From: Rotaria macrura
Lineage: Eukaryota > Rotifera > Eurotatoria > Philodinida > Philodinidae
DNA: 64,000 nt
Direction: 5' to 3'
Assembly (NCBI GenBank): GCA_900239685.1
Contig: OENT01000799.1
Coordinates: 1-64,000, forward strand
Positions 39,101-50,055 of the stretch are shown piece after piece (the stretch's first letter is position 1; each line of letters opens with the position of its first letter). The translations under genes were made by a program, and so were the position numbers. The notes beneath the pieces were generated by a model. That model was not told the DNA's origin and did not search any database. It saw only the letters and a list, made by a program, of their open reading frames with translations.

Positions 39101-41318
39101 CTACACGCTATGTACAAGAAAGAAAATCAATAGAGAGGGAAAATTTGATAAGTGTAAAACTTTCTCCGTTACTCTTTTGTAGAAAAACGACCAAAAAATC
39201 GTGTAAAACTTTCACAATTGACTTGAATAAGAAGAGTCATGCTGTGAGAAATTCGCAAATTTCTTTTGATACTCGTTTTGAGCTTCAGACAAGATTCTCG
39301 AAGGCTGAGAAACTTTCTTTTCTCGATGAGTTCTTTCTACTCTATATTTATCGAATGTATCTCTTGTAAGAGACATCCTATAATCATGAAGATTTTATGT
39401 CAACGGAACATATCTCTTCTAAGGAAGATCCCCGAGGGCGTGACACTGAATCTATTCATATTTCTCATACCAATATGTTTTACTGTTGTTTGCCAGTAAT
39501 CGATCAACCATTCCTTCGACACGAACAAACCAAGATGGAACAGCTCGATAAATTAATGGTGTATCACTTCTCCAACAAAATGGATATGAATGTTTTAAAA
39601 CTGATTGATGAACGAGTCGTTTAGCACCTTTTAAATATTTAATAATTGCTTTATCAGCATCTTTAACATATTGCCCTTGAAAGTCTTTAACTTCCTCCGT
39701 AAACCGGCATTGAGCGTCAATTGGACAAACAACAGGTCCTGTGTCTTTATTAATAACACCGTTGGCAAGACAAACCCGATAATCATCCTCTCCAAAATAT
39801 GGAGCTTGATGAACAACACCTGTACCACTGTCTTCCGTTACGTAGTCGTCGCATAAAACATGAAACGCTGTTTTTACCTAGTTCATTATTATTATTAATA
39901 AATAATAATTAGTAAACAAACAAAGAATAATTCTTACATTAGAATAATAAGAAAATAATGGTGTATAATGCATTCCTTTTAAATGAGATCCATTGAAACT
40001 ATAATTTTTTCAAGAAAAATCAAGATGATCCTTATTGAAATAGAGAAAGTAACTATGTATATTGAATTGAACTCACCTTTCTAAAACTTGATAACTGTCC
40101 GACGTTCTATAAAGTTCCGATACACGTTTTTCCATCAAAATAAAAACTTCATTCTTCGCTTTATCTAAACAACGAAACATAAGAATTCTCATCGAATTCT
40201 TCCGTCAAGACGAACCAAGAATTTTGACGTAGACAGACTTGGGATTAACACAAAGTGCAAGATTTGACGGTAATGTCCAAGGAGTTGTTGTCCAAGCAAC
40301 AAGTTTAACGTTTGGATCATCGACAAGCGGAAATGAAACCCAAACAGCTGGATCGTCGACGTCTTTATAATTTTGGCCAGCTTCAAAATTTGACAATGGT
40401 GTACAACAACCCACTGAATAAGGCATTACCTTAAAATGAAACATTATCATTTATTCATACTCTTTTTGTCTGCATACTTTGAAACCACGATAAACAAAGC
40501 CTTTTTCATACAGTTGTTTAAAAACAAACCACACAGATTCCATAAACCATGGATACATTGTTTTATAATCTCGTCGAAAATCAATCCATCGACCCATCCG
40601 ATCAACGATTTCCTATTCAAGATTCAGTTTTTTTGCCAGTTAGAATTTTATTTTAATTAAAAAACGACGTCAATCAAAGTACATACTTCCCATTCTTTAG
40701 CATATCGCATAACGATTTGTCGACAATGATTATTATAGGTGCCAATACCCATTTTAGCTACATCTTCAGGACCTTTAATGCCAAGTGATTTGTCGATTTC
40801 ATATTCCTAGTCAAGAATAAGAAGCATGATGTGAGAACAAATACAACAAGATTAATGAATAATCGTACCACTGGCAATCCATGACAATCTACGACGAAAA
40901 ATACAAGAGAAAAGAAATGTGAAAGAGAAAAGAAAACAAGACGAAATTAGTCTCACCCCAACCAAAACGACGGTCAACGTGATGTCCTGTTTGATAAGCC
41001 CACCGTGTAACTGTGTCTTTAATTGTTCCAGCTAAAATATGTCCGTAGTGTGGAAGACCAGTGGCAAATGGTGGACCATCATAAAATGTATATCTGGAAT
41101 CATTCGTTTTATTTATTCAATAGATTTCTTCGAAAAATTCGCTCGTATTATTACTTTGGTCGATCCTTCGATAATTTATTACTTGTTTCAAATGCATTTA
41201 TTTGTTTCCAATAAGCTAAAATATTCTTTTCATTTTCTCCGAATTGAAGTGTTTCACCTGATACGGAAAAATCAATAAGGGTAGACGACGCCGTAGTTGC
41301 TTCTGTATTCGTGGCCAT
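33139..41318 (-). CDS. IARS1: Isoleucyl-tRNA synthetase, cytosolic
   Basis: Twenty-one exons join in phase to 1095 aa (minus strand, 5' to 3'): 41155-41318, 40957-41093, 40869-40888, 40687-40806, 40478-40612, 40216-40429, 40077-40164, 39938-39998, 39471-39877, 37427-37627, 36991-37356, 36637-36914, 34629-34720, 34357-34556, 34188-34290, 34043-34126, 33888-33990, 33636-33823, 33478-33573, 33238-33423, 33139-33183. It charges tRNA-Ile with isoleucine in the cytosol. Class I signatures are present: PHYGHILAG (HIGH motif, about 69-77) and KMSKR (about 614-618), with the editing domain between ([28 protein letters not shown]) and the anticodon-binding domain after (PWYNA, LTNWYVK). Exon 3 is only 20 bases. 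Introns 9 and 12 are near 1.9 kb while the rest are short. The protein ends in [11 protein letters not shown], without the C-terminal extension of the vertebrate enzyme. An in-frame reading through the last 54-base intron gives a false, slightly different end. Confidence 0.97.
36090..36105 (+). repeat. CT simple repeat in IARS1 intron 12
   Basis: Eight CT units in a row, inside the 1.9-kb intron 34721-36636. Simple sequence only. Confidence 0.8.
38788..38857. repeat. Small GGAGTA-word palindrome in IARS1 intron 9
   Basis: ATACTCCATCTACTCCG is followed, about 20 bases on, by a diverged reverse complement, CGGAGTACGGGTGTAGTAT. GGAGTA/TACTCC words recur in both directions, with further ACTACTC words about 90 bases upstream. 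The patch lies within intron 37628-39470 and looks like the other inverted word clusters of this window on a small scale. Confidence 0.45.
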
Positions 41319-41678
41319 CTATTAAATAAAAGATAAATCACTAATGCTTTTTCTTGACTCGTTTGAAAACTTGATAATTTATATGAAAACAAGTAAATGA
41401 TATAATGATGTATTGTTTAGAAATCCTCCCTGTTATTCAAATAATGCTGATGCAATGAACTAACCATTCCAAAGCTTCACTCCGTCCTCTTTATGAATGA
41501 AAGTGAAGTGGAAATTACTGCCATCTAGTCATCGATCACAAAAAATATACTATTCCATTTGCATTGCATGAACATAGCTACGGCTGTATATTCAAACAGT
41601 TTCCATTGAATTTAATTTAAAGTAATATACACTTACATTCCCATTCCAATTCATTCTTTCCTCTACACACACACTTAA
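41319..41678. other. IARS1 upstream region
   Basis: This is the likely promoter of the minus-strand IARS1 gene. I see no specific motif and no gene. Confidence 0.3.
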
Positions 41679-42644
41679 GCAATGTTCTTAATAGGAATCT
41701 GAGATACCGTGCCCGGGTACACTTTGTTTTTCAAGACACGATGCATCGGTACACCCTGTTTTGTGGACCAAGGTGTATAGAAATGCACGAAAAGCGTAAA
41801 ACTGGCGTCTTGTTACAAAATAAAACTTTTATTTCATATTCCACTTTAATAAGTGCATGGAGATTTATAATGTGTAAAAGTAAAATGCTTTTAAATCACA
41901 ACAAAAAGGGATCTGACTGAATAAAAGATATCAACTGCCTAAGCAGACAAAATTTTTTAAAAGCGTGTTAAAACGTCCAAAAATGGACGGAAAATCGAGA
42001 AAAGTGGACATGTTCGGATGACAATCGACGTTCCCGATTGTGAGTGAAAAGGAGGCATTTCCCAGCCTCCTTGTGCATTTAATCGCGTTTTCAGCCAAAA
42101 CGCAAATTGTAAATACATAGAAAAATAGACAAATAGTGGTCGTTTTATTAATATTTAAGAACTCTTATTATGATCCCGTCATTTATAACATCTATGCAAT
42201 AAACGACTACTATTTCTCTTTTTATATGGATTTACAATTGTTCTTTGACTAAGAATGCGATTAAACGCACAAGAAGGTCGAGAAATGACCGCTTTTCACT
42301 CACAATCGCGGACGCCGATTGCCACCCAAACACGTCCACTTCTCTCAATTTTTCGTCCACTTTCGAGCGCTTTAATGCGTTCTTGAAAAAGTTTGTCTGT
42401 TTGTGTGACACATTCACCAAACACTCTGATTCATCCACATCTTGACCATACCCAATAGATAAACTTCTTCCAAGCATGAACGTTCAAAAACTGTAAAGCA
42501 AAATGTACAATGAAATTTCGGTGCATATAGCCGTACACACTGCTTTCTTCTGCAGCGTGTAAAACAGTGTGTAAATTCTATTTCATTAAGGTACCGTTCA
42601 TTTTGCTTTGCTGGGTGGGTACTCTCTTTCGTTAAGAACACTGC
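41679..42644. mobile_element. Long foldback (MITE-like) element
   Basis: The outer tips are inverted: GCAATGTTCTTAA at 41679 and the reverse complement of GCAGTGTTCTTAA ending at 42644. The core is a long imperfect hairpin, about 41945-42149 against 42198-42399, with a 48-base loop; the arms share blocks such as GTGGAC, GATTGTGAGTGAAAA, TTTAATCGC and AATTGTAAAT. The outer 200 bases on each side carry GGTAC and GTACCC words. No transposase is present and no target-site duplication is clear. It is interpreted as a non-autonomous DNA element. Confidence 0.75.
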
Positions 42645-43094
42645 ACTCGAGAGTTGTCAAAGAGAATGTCGGACTTGGATTAATATACAAATGAAATATA
42701 ATATCTAATGCAATCATTTCTTATTAACACATTGATCTAAAAGTGTCATTGGCATCATTTAGAAACATGCTGTGTATGTGTCACTTTCAGATCGGTCTAT
42801 ATTAAAGTTGAATCAAGGAACAGCTTACGATTTAAACTTAATTTCAGTTCGATGAAAAATCGATGGTGAAATTAGTACTTTTCGTGATAAGCAATTGTAT
42901 AGTGGCGACATTTACAACTTTCTTTAAACCATTAATAAACGAAAGTTTTATCGCAAAAAGCTATAATGAAATATTTATTAGAGTCTCTATTAACTAATAC
43001 GAAACGCAATAACTTGTACGATTTCATTCTGAATTTTGAAGCGGCTGTTATGAAAATAACTATACTATCGATCTATTATAGAAGTATGTTATGA
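42645..43094. other. Short intergenic spacer between mobile elements
   Basis: AT-rich, with no gene, repeat or RNA signal that I can see. Confidence 0.3.
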
Positions 43095-43383
43095 CAGGAC
43101 TTAATTTTACTCATTTTATTCCGAAGAAGGAATGGTAAACGACGTGTGTTATTCACTCGCAAGAACGAGCGCAGAAAAGAAAAGAAAACGAATCTTGACT
43201 AGTAATCGAACCCAGCTGGTATCCACAACTGGCATCTAGTTAGATGCTTTAACCAGCTAAGCTATCGAGCCATACTCTAGATTCGTGTTCGATGTTTACA
43301 TCTACTTTTAATCTTTTCTATTGATAAACACACGCCGTTTACCATCGTTTCTTTGAAATAAAATACGTAAAATTAAGTCCCTG
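43095..43383 (-). mobile_element. Miniature TIR element carrying a tRNA-like core
   Basis: A 289-base unit has inverted ends of about 58 bases, roughly 85-90% matching, that begin CAGGACTTAATTTTA on the left and CAGGGACTTAATTTTA on the right when read inwards. The CAGGG-like tip is common in hAT elements, and the flanks GTTATGA and GTTATAT could be remnants of an 8-base duplication. The centre holds a tRNA-like sequence on the minus strand. A second, more diverged copy lies just downstream in the opposite orientation (about 43450-43738). No transposase is encoded. Confidence 0.7.
43192..43271 (-). ncRNA. tRNA-like sequence inside the TIR element
   Basis: Eighty bases fold roughly as a tRNA: acceptor 5' strand GGCTCGA, then a good A box (TAGCTTAGCTGG), a D stem GCTT/AAGC, a B-box-like GGGTTCGATTA with a partly paired T arm, and a 3' acceptor strand TCAAGAT that pairs only partly. 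The anticodon arm is damaged, so no anticodon is assigned. It is more likely a tRNA-derived pseudogene or mobile-element promoter than a working tRNA. Confidence 0.5.
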
Positions 43384-43449
43384 GTTATATACATCTTTTA
43401 TGTTATCGTGTATGATTCATATAACGGCACAGTAGGCAGGCGATTGAAA

Positions 43450-43738
43450 CCCTCCAGCAAACGATGTCCATTAGAGTTAGTCTTCGCTGTAATGAAGTCC
43501 ATAGTCGTATGGTCACTCGAAAGGATTTAAAGTATATGTTCACATCGAATTAGAACGTGAATGTAGACTGTGTCTCGATAGCTTAGTTGTCTTAAGTGTC
43601 TGGCTAGATATCAGTTGTGGATCCTGCGTGGATTCGATTTCGAGTCGAGATTCATTTTCTCTTTTTTTGTACTCATTCTTTCAAGTGATAAACAAACGTC
43701 TTTTAACATCGTTTAATTCGAAATAAAATGAATACTAT
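43450..43738 (+). mobile_element. Second, diverged copy of the tRNA-like TIR element
   Basis: It matches the minus strand of the element at 43095-43383 along most of its length: an ACATCGAA stretch before the core, the tRNA-like core at 43572-43651, then GATAAACAAACGTC and CATCGTTT near the right end. The right inverted end is recognisable; the left one has decayed, so that boundary is estimated from the length of the first copy. The two copies lie in opposite orientation about 65 bases apart. Confidence 0.55.
43572..43651 (+). ncRNA. tRNA-like sequence, second copy
   Basis: Eighty bases, as in the first copy. The acceptor strands GTCTCGA and TCGAGAT pair over seven positions with one wobble. 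The A box is TAGCTTAGTTG, and the B-box region GGATTCGATTTC departs from consensus. A possible anticodon stem CTGG/TCAG would expose AGA, but the T arm is poor and no long variable arm is evident, so no amino acid is assigned. Confidence 0.5.
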
Positions 43739-44754
43739 CGATCTGTTTTAGTTCACCAAGATATATTGTAAATTATCCTATGTGAATTTCAGTATCTTTG
43801 CTCGACTCATATTGAATCCCTCCAGACTTAGATTTTAAATATGCACTAGAGCAACGCAAGTTTATGTCCTATTTACGAATTAGGAAGTATGTTTTTAGTG
43901 AAGCATTTACAGTACAATTTTTTTACGAACTGCTTTTATGTACAGGTGTTGGTATAGTTTTGACTTTCATTTACGTGCAACCATCCTTTTCGTTCAATAC
44001 AGCTTTTCGAACTTTGTTGACATTGATATTTTTAATCTGATGTCATGAGTCAACTGGCAATGAGAAAGTTTTTTAATAATAGTAAACAACAATGATTGAT
44101 TTTCTGAGCAACGTCACTAAGCCTTTTTTTGCCAACAAGGTTACGAATTCATTATTTTTCTTCATTATAAAAATTTCGTTGAGACATACGTCGGTTATAA
44201 ACTACTCGTTACAGCATAAGTTTTATCCGGTGAAAAAGCGAATTTGAATTAAAAATCTGGACTCGTGTTATTTTGCATGAAACCAAGCAGTTCGATTGCC
44301 AGATTTTAAAATCAAATTCCTAATTCTACTTGACTTCGATTAACGTTTAACTAGCATCTTGAAGTAAAATTAGCTTGATGTTCGGTTAAATCTAATACTA
44401 ATCAACAATCTTCGGCTTTTGTTGCCAGCACGGGTCTTCGTGCTATTCAGACGTCATTGAATGAAGTCCTTTCTGAATTTGATACCGTCCTAATCCATCA
44501 TGAATTTACGATACTAAGAAAATGCATTGACAGACGAATCTGACTGTTGAATCAGCATCATAAATCTGAATATATTGATATTGGAAAGAAAGAAAATGCA
44601 ATCACTGCACATATAAGAAATGTCAAGTTTGTTCTAAGATAGGTTACTTGTCGAAAAATCGACTAGATGTCAACCAATAACTTCGAAGAGAAAACGAAAA
44701 GATTGATATTCAACATTTATTCCATGTATTTTTATCACTGATCGAACAGGAATC
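43739..44754. other. Upstream region of the FG-GAP gene
   Basis: AT-rich, with no gene or repeat identified. The promoter of the gene at 44755 should lie at its right end. Confidence 0.3.
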
Positions 44755-47215
44755 ATGCGAACACTATTCATCTTGTGTTTAGGTGTTGTCGTATCGTGTG
44801 TCAAAGGTTTGTCTATTCTATCTATTTCATTATAATTACTCTCATAATCCAATGAATCAGTTGTAGGTCAAACTACAGAAGCATCTACTTATTTTTGTTC
44901 TACGGGTGATTTGACTGTCAAAATAACAAGTTCCTCGTCTCCTCATTCTGCATACCGTCCCTCGTCTAACTGTTCTCTGCCATTGTGCAACAAAACTACG
45001 ACTAATAACTTTTGTCTAAGTTCGTCGACACCTTGCTTCGACTATCGCACCGTGATGAATGATAGATATTGTGCACCAGGCAGTCTATGTTCCCTTCTGG
45101 AATCATGCGATGAGATCACTGGTCAATGTGCATCAAATACATCTGTGTGTATAGTCAATTCCTGTTGCACACCGCAAGCAATATGTTTGCCACTCCTTTG
45201 GACCACGTTATGCTCGACAAACAATAATACACTCAATTCAACAAGTAAGCCGTTCATTACCAAGTTACTCAACAAATCGATTCATTTTTGTAACGAGAAA
45301 TTCTAACTGTTAAAAAGGACAGTTAAATCGTAGAGAATGTAATCTTATCAAGGACAATTTGTCTCGGAATCTTTCTCATACTAATAGTTTTTGAATGACA
45401 AGAATTTCGATGAAGTACGATAGACTGTAGTGCAGATACAATAGTAGAAACTCGTTCTCTTTGAGAAATTGCCAAATCGAATAACTTTTTGTAAACTGAG
45501 TGGGGGCCAACTTTGACGTTCTCACTCACTATCAAGACTGATTTGTTAGCAGAGATATTTTTAAAATTTCATTTTCAAGAAAAATAACAGAGTAAATATC
45601 TTTTTAAGATGAGCAGCCTTGTATAATTGCGGTTCTCGAAACAATAAATATAGGTGTTTTATACCTTTTTAGTTTCACTGTTGACTCGATGGTGATCACT
45701 TTCATCAAATCTATCTTTTTGTTATTGAAGACGATGGTTAATACTAGTTTCAATGCGAAAGTTCTCTTGCTTATAGAAATCTGATCACCAATTTGCACAT
45801 GTAATTATATACAAAGACAACTTTGAAATAAAACAAAATTCTATCGAAAATGTGAGATATTCTCTGTCTGTAGTCAAGTTCACAGGGAGATAATCATGCG
45901 ATCGACAATGAAATTAGATGTTCTGCTGCCGAGTTTGGTTTCGATGTGAAGTCTAGAGTAAAATAACGCCATCAAACACATTTTTTATTCTTGACATCAC
46001 TATTGAAAACATTTATGTTTCTAAGAACTCTGCCGAGTAGTAGAGACAATCATTCAATATGATATTCTCCACAAATTTGTAAAATAAATCGTCTAATTAT
46101 TGATGCCGGTTTGGTTTTCTTACAAGAATTTTATGTCTTTATCTATATTTTTTCTTCTCTGATTAGATTCAACGTGTCAATTGGAATTCTCACCGATGGT
46201 GCCATTAGAACATGGCGATTCACTGACCTGGATCACTGTTGATGATTTTAACAGTGACAACCGTCAAGATCTTGCTGTCGTTCGGACGGCAAAAAATAAT
46301 GTGGATGTGTTTCTCGGCTACGGTAATGCTAGTTTTGAATTAGAAACATCATATCCAAGCAGTTATTCTCCCTTGGCGATTGCCGTTGCTGATTTCAATG
46401 GTGACGGCCACAAAGACCTTGCTGTGGGTCACGGAGCCAGCGGTTTTGTCGATATTCTTCTTGGTTACGGTAACGGAAGCTTTGGAGCATCAACGACGTT
46501 TACTACGGATCTTTATCCACATTCGGTTGTTGTCGCTGATTTTAACAATGATAGTCGCTTAGACCTTGCTGTGGGTAACTACGCAAGTCACAGTATCGGC
46601 GTACTACTTGGATATGGAAATGGAAGTTTTGAAGCACAAACGACGTTTCCTTGTGGTAATTATCCAGACTCGCTCGTTGCCAGTGACTTTAATGGTGATA
46701 ATCGAACCGATCTGGTCTTTGCCAATACTGGTGATGATAACATTGGTGTGCTGCTTGGCTATGGCGATGGTACTTTTGAACCACAAACGACGTTTCCTGT
46801 TGGTATTTCTCCACAATCAATTGCTGTTGGGGATTTCAATGGTGACAATCGAATGGATTTTGTTGTCGTCAATCACGGCAATAACAATCTGGGTGTACTT
46901 CTCGGCTATGGCAATGGATCTTTTAGAGCACAGACGACGTTTCCTATTGGCAATAGTCCATACTCGGTCACTGTTGGGGATTTCAATAATGATAATCTGC
47001 TGGATCTTGCAGCCGTCAATTATAATGATAATAATGTAAGTGTGCTTCTTGGTTACGGTAATGGAAATTTTGAAGCACAAACAACGTTTTCAACTATCGA
47101 TCAACCGACCTTCATTACTCTAGGCGATTTCAACGGTGACCATCGATTGGATCTTATAATTAGTAGCTCTATGATTAATGGGAGTATCAGTATTCTGTTG
47201 AACACATGTCATTAA
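44755..47215 (+). CDS. Secreted FG-GAP/VCBS repeat protein with Cys-rich head
   Basis: Three exons, 44755-44806, 44867-45244 and 46167-47215, join in phase to 492 aa. The first exon encodes a signal peptide (MRTLFILCLGVVVSC). The second encodes a threonine/serine-rich domain with about 14 cysteines and several N-glycosylation sites (NCS, NKT, NTS, NST). The third encodes seven repeats of 49 residues (147 bases) with the core DFNGDxRxDL and LLGYGNGSF, the calcium-binding FG-GAP/VCBS blades of a beta-propeller. It is probably secreted or surface-bound and binds other proteins or sugars. The whole propeller sits in a single intronless exon joined to an animal-style Cys-rich exon. Such repeats are common in bacteria and strongly amplified in bdelloid rotifers. 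The start is the ATG that gives the signal peptide. Confidence 0.88.
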
Positions 47216-50055
47216 TGTACACCTTGATGCAAACGACTTTATTCCGTCTTGTTCACTCAATCCCTTTTATTACATAAGATGAAATTGGTTTTCGCCAATC
47301 GTCTGATGATGATCATGTATTCTCTGTTTGTAGAAATATTTTAATCACTTTTGTAGAAGCATTTCAATAATCTTTTCTTATTCAATTCTCTCATGTTTTT
47401 CTTCCGAGACATTTTCAAATCTCTTCTCTTTATACACAATCACAACAGATCGTAGTCGAAATATTTTCGCCTCCGTTTCATATTCGTTTCATTCTAGTTT
47501 GTTCTTGTTTGGCTTCTTAAATTCGTCTGTTTAATAATGGAGAGTTAGTTAGAGTCTGTTCTTATATTGTCAAGATTTTTTCGAAAAGTAAAACGAATGG
47601 GAAAATGTAACGATATGGACGTGAGTGTAGAGAAGATCTACAATCATATTCAAGCATAGATTCACGTCGACATTCTTGTAAAGTGATATTGCTGTTATAT
47701 TCGTCTCTTCTCTCAGCACAACCTTATAAGATTGATGCAAAAATACATGTAGAAATGTCTGATACAATAAGAGACATGATTTTAAACAAAGTTCCCAGCT
47801 CTCTAGAGTTATACTAAGTATAACTCTAGAAAGAAAATGCTCGTCATGTATAAATAAAACCTTACAATATTACTGAATGGGTTTTTATAACGTTCTGAAG
47901 GTCCACCCTAATTAGTATTGATTCTGATGAGCCTCTACAGAGAAACTCCAATCAGAAGATCAATATTCTATTTGGTTTTCAATAAAAATGAAATTCCAAA
48001 TACTCTCTACGTGTAAAACCGATATTTGTTTTCAGTAAAATAATTAATGAAGAATTCTCTTCATCTGTCTAAATGACACAATGGCTCGAGGCTGATCGAA
48101 ATAACTTTTGAATGTAATTATTATTCCGATTGATGGTATCTACATATCTGAAATAAAAACGATTGGTAAAATTGAACCTAAGCAGGAAAACTATTAGAAT
48201 CGTTAATTGATTCACTTTTGTTGAAATCAACATACGATCAATAAAATTGTCAATCGATCCCAAAAAGATAGAATGAAGTCGATCTTTCGCGTGCAAAATC
48301 GTTACCTCGAAATTTAGACGCGTAATCGCAGCACAATTGACTCATGTTTTGTTTCTCGTGAAGCTCTGTATATCGATCGCTGGTAGTTTATAATCTACGC
48401 TGATTCGATTAGACGAAACAAATATGATATTGTCTTCTTGGAAACTTGATCAACATGATCCGTAATCACAGTGATTAGTTCAAGTGATGTAATATGTGTA
48501 TATTCAACTAGTGAGTATGATTGTTGATCGTTGATTGTGAAAAATGTTACCATGCGAAGATTTGGGCATGTAATTCACAAGAGAGAAAGTGTCAGACAAT
48601 TGAAATCAGCGAGTAATTCAAACGAAGAATTTGAGTTTAAACGAAGTGACATAAGAAACTACAAAAAAAGTAGCATTATTAACGTTTGACAGTAAACGGT
48701 ATTGGCAAGACTTAACATTATCCTGTATCAGTGTCTTGATGTATTATGTAATCTATTTTTGTGTGTCCTACTTTGGTAAAATCTGTTGAATACCGTCATT
48801 AGATATTTGCTCAATCATACTGGTCGCATGAACATCAGTGCAACTATGAAAAATAAATCTATGTAATTGTTCTATATAAATAAGCATATGATGATGAAAA
48901 TTTATACCGTGTATTGAAAACGTCTGATTTTTTTATAGAAAAATTCAAAGTTGATTTTACGATATGTGACACACGACGAAGTAGTAAATAGTACGTAACA
49001 TAACCGTATTAAAGTAATTCAGACGCTAGTGAAAAGCATTTTAGCATTGGATCAGTCCGAATAGATAACTTTCCGATATGGTGACGAAAGAGAGTAGTTC
49101 CGAATACAATGTCTGCAAGACAACAGAGATTACTTGGAAAAATTTTTCGAGATTGGAAAACTGAGACGTGAATAAATCTGAACATTTTCCGCTGAGGAAA
49201 AATAATTCTGAGCGATTTCAAAAACCAGGTGTCTCGAATGTTAGTCTGTTGTTCTAAAGAAAAGTGTTACATATTTTTATCACTAATGAGTTTCTTTATA
49301 CTTAGATAGATAAAAGAAAGAGATCTAGACTATGACACAAGATAACCTCGATTGAAGCACAAATTTTATTGAACGAATTCAAAAATTTTCGGATGCGATC
49401 ATAGAAGAAAATTTTTATTTTCAAATCTTAGATATTTGCAGTAAAAATCACATGGCGTTTCATTTGCATTCAACTAACAAGTTACAAGATATTTAATCTA
49501 GAGCAACACCAGCTATAGAAGAATAGTTAGTTATTAGTTATGGTTTTTCATATTCTAGTAGCCTGTCTCCTGGCATGAAATAAGGTTGTTGAAAAATTGA
49601 TTTCACACGGCTTTTCTTTTCATTTTACGATCAAGGCAGTTTCCTTTTTTCAATTTCTAAATGATACTTAGCTGAGAGAAACTAACTGACTGTCTCAGGT
49701 TTGTGACTAACAGGGCGAAAAGAAGAAGAAGAAGAAGAAGAGCATGAATTATCTTCTAGGATATATCGTAGAAACAAAATGAGTCAGAATCAATAAGTCA
49801 TTTATCATCCTTTTTTAATGTGCCGTTTTTGTTTGAAAAGGACTAAGAGCATCCGGGAAGCACCATACGGTTGTGCAAATAGAATTCTCGTTTTTATTCG
49901 TAAATATCAACAGAATAAAAAGACAAACTATGTTATATTAATAAGAATAGTTTGGTTAAATACATTCTAAAACATTCAAAGAATAAATCCTAAACTCATC
50001 CGGTTCTGGTCAAACGATGATTAGTTGCTAATCAAATTAACATCAGTAACGAATA
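47216..50055. other. Intergenic region with a short perfect palindrome
   Basis: No gene is supported. It contains the 29-base palindrome at 47802-47830 and a GAA simple repeat at about 49717-49742. The remainder is AT-rich without visible structure. Confidence 0.4.
47802..47830. repeat. Perfect 29-base palindrome
   Basis: TCTAGAGTTATACT and its exact reverse complement are separated by one base. It lies about 590 bases after the FG-GAP stop codon, too far for an obvious role in 3' end formation. It may be a pair of element tips left by deletion or excision. Confidence 0.7.

Noticed and set aside
46566-47080. Alternative and antisense frames over the FG-GAP exon
   Set aside because: Their repeat appearance comes from the 147-base DNA period of the true gene.
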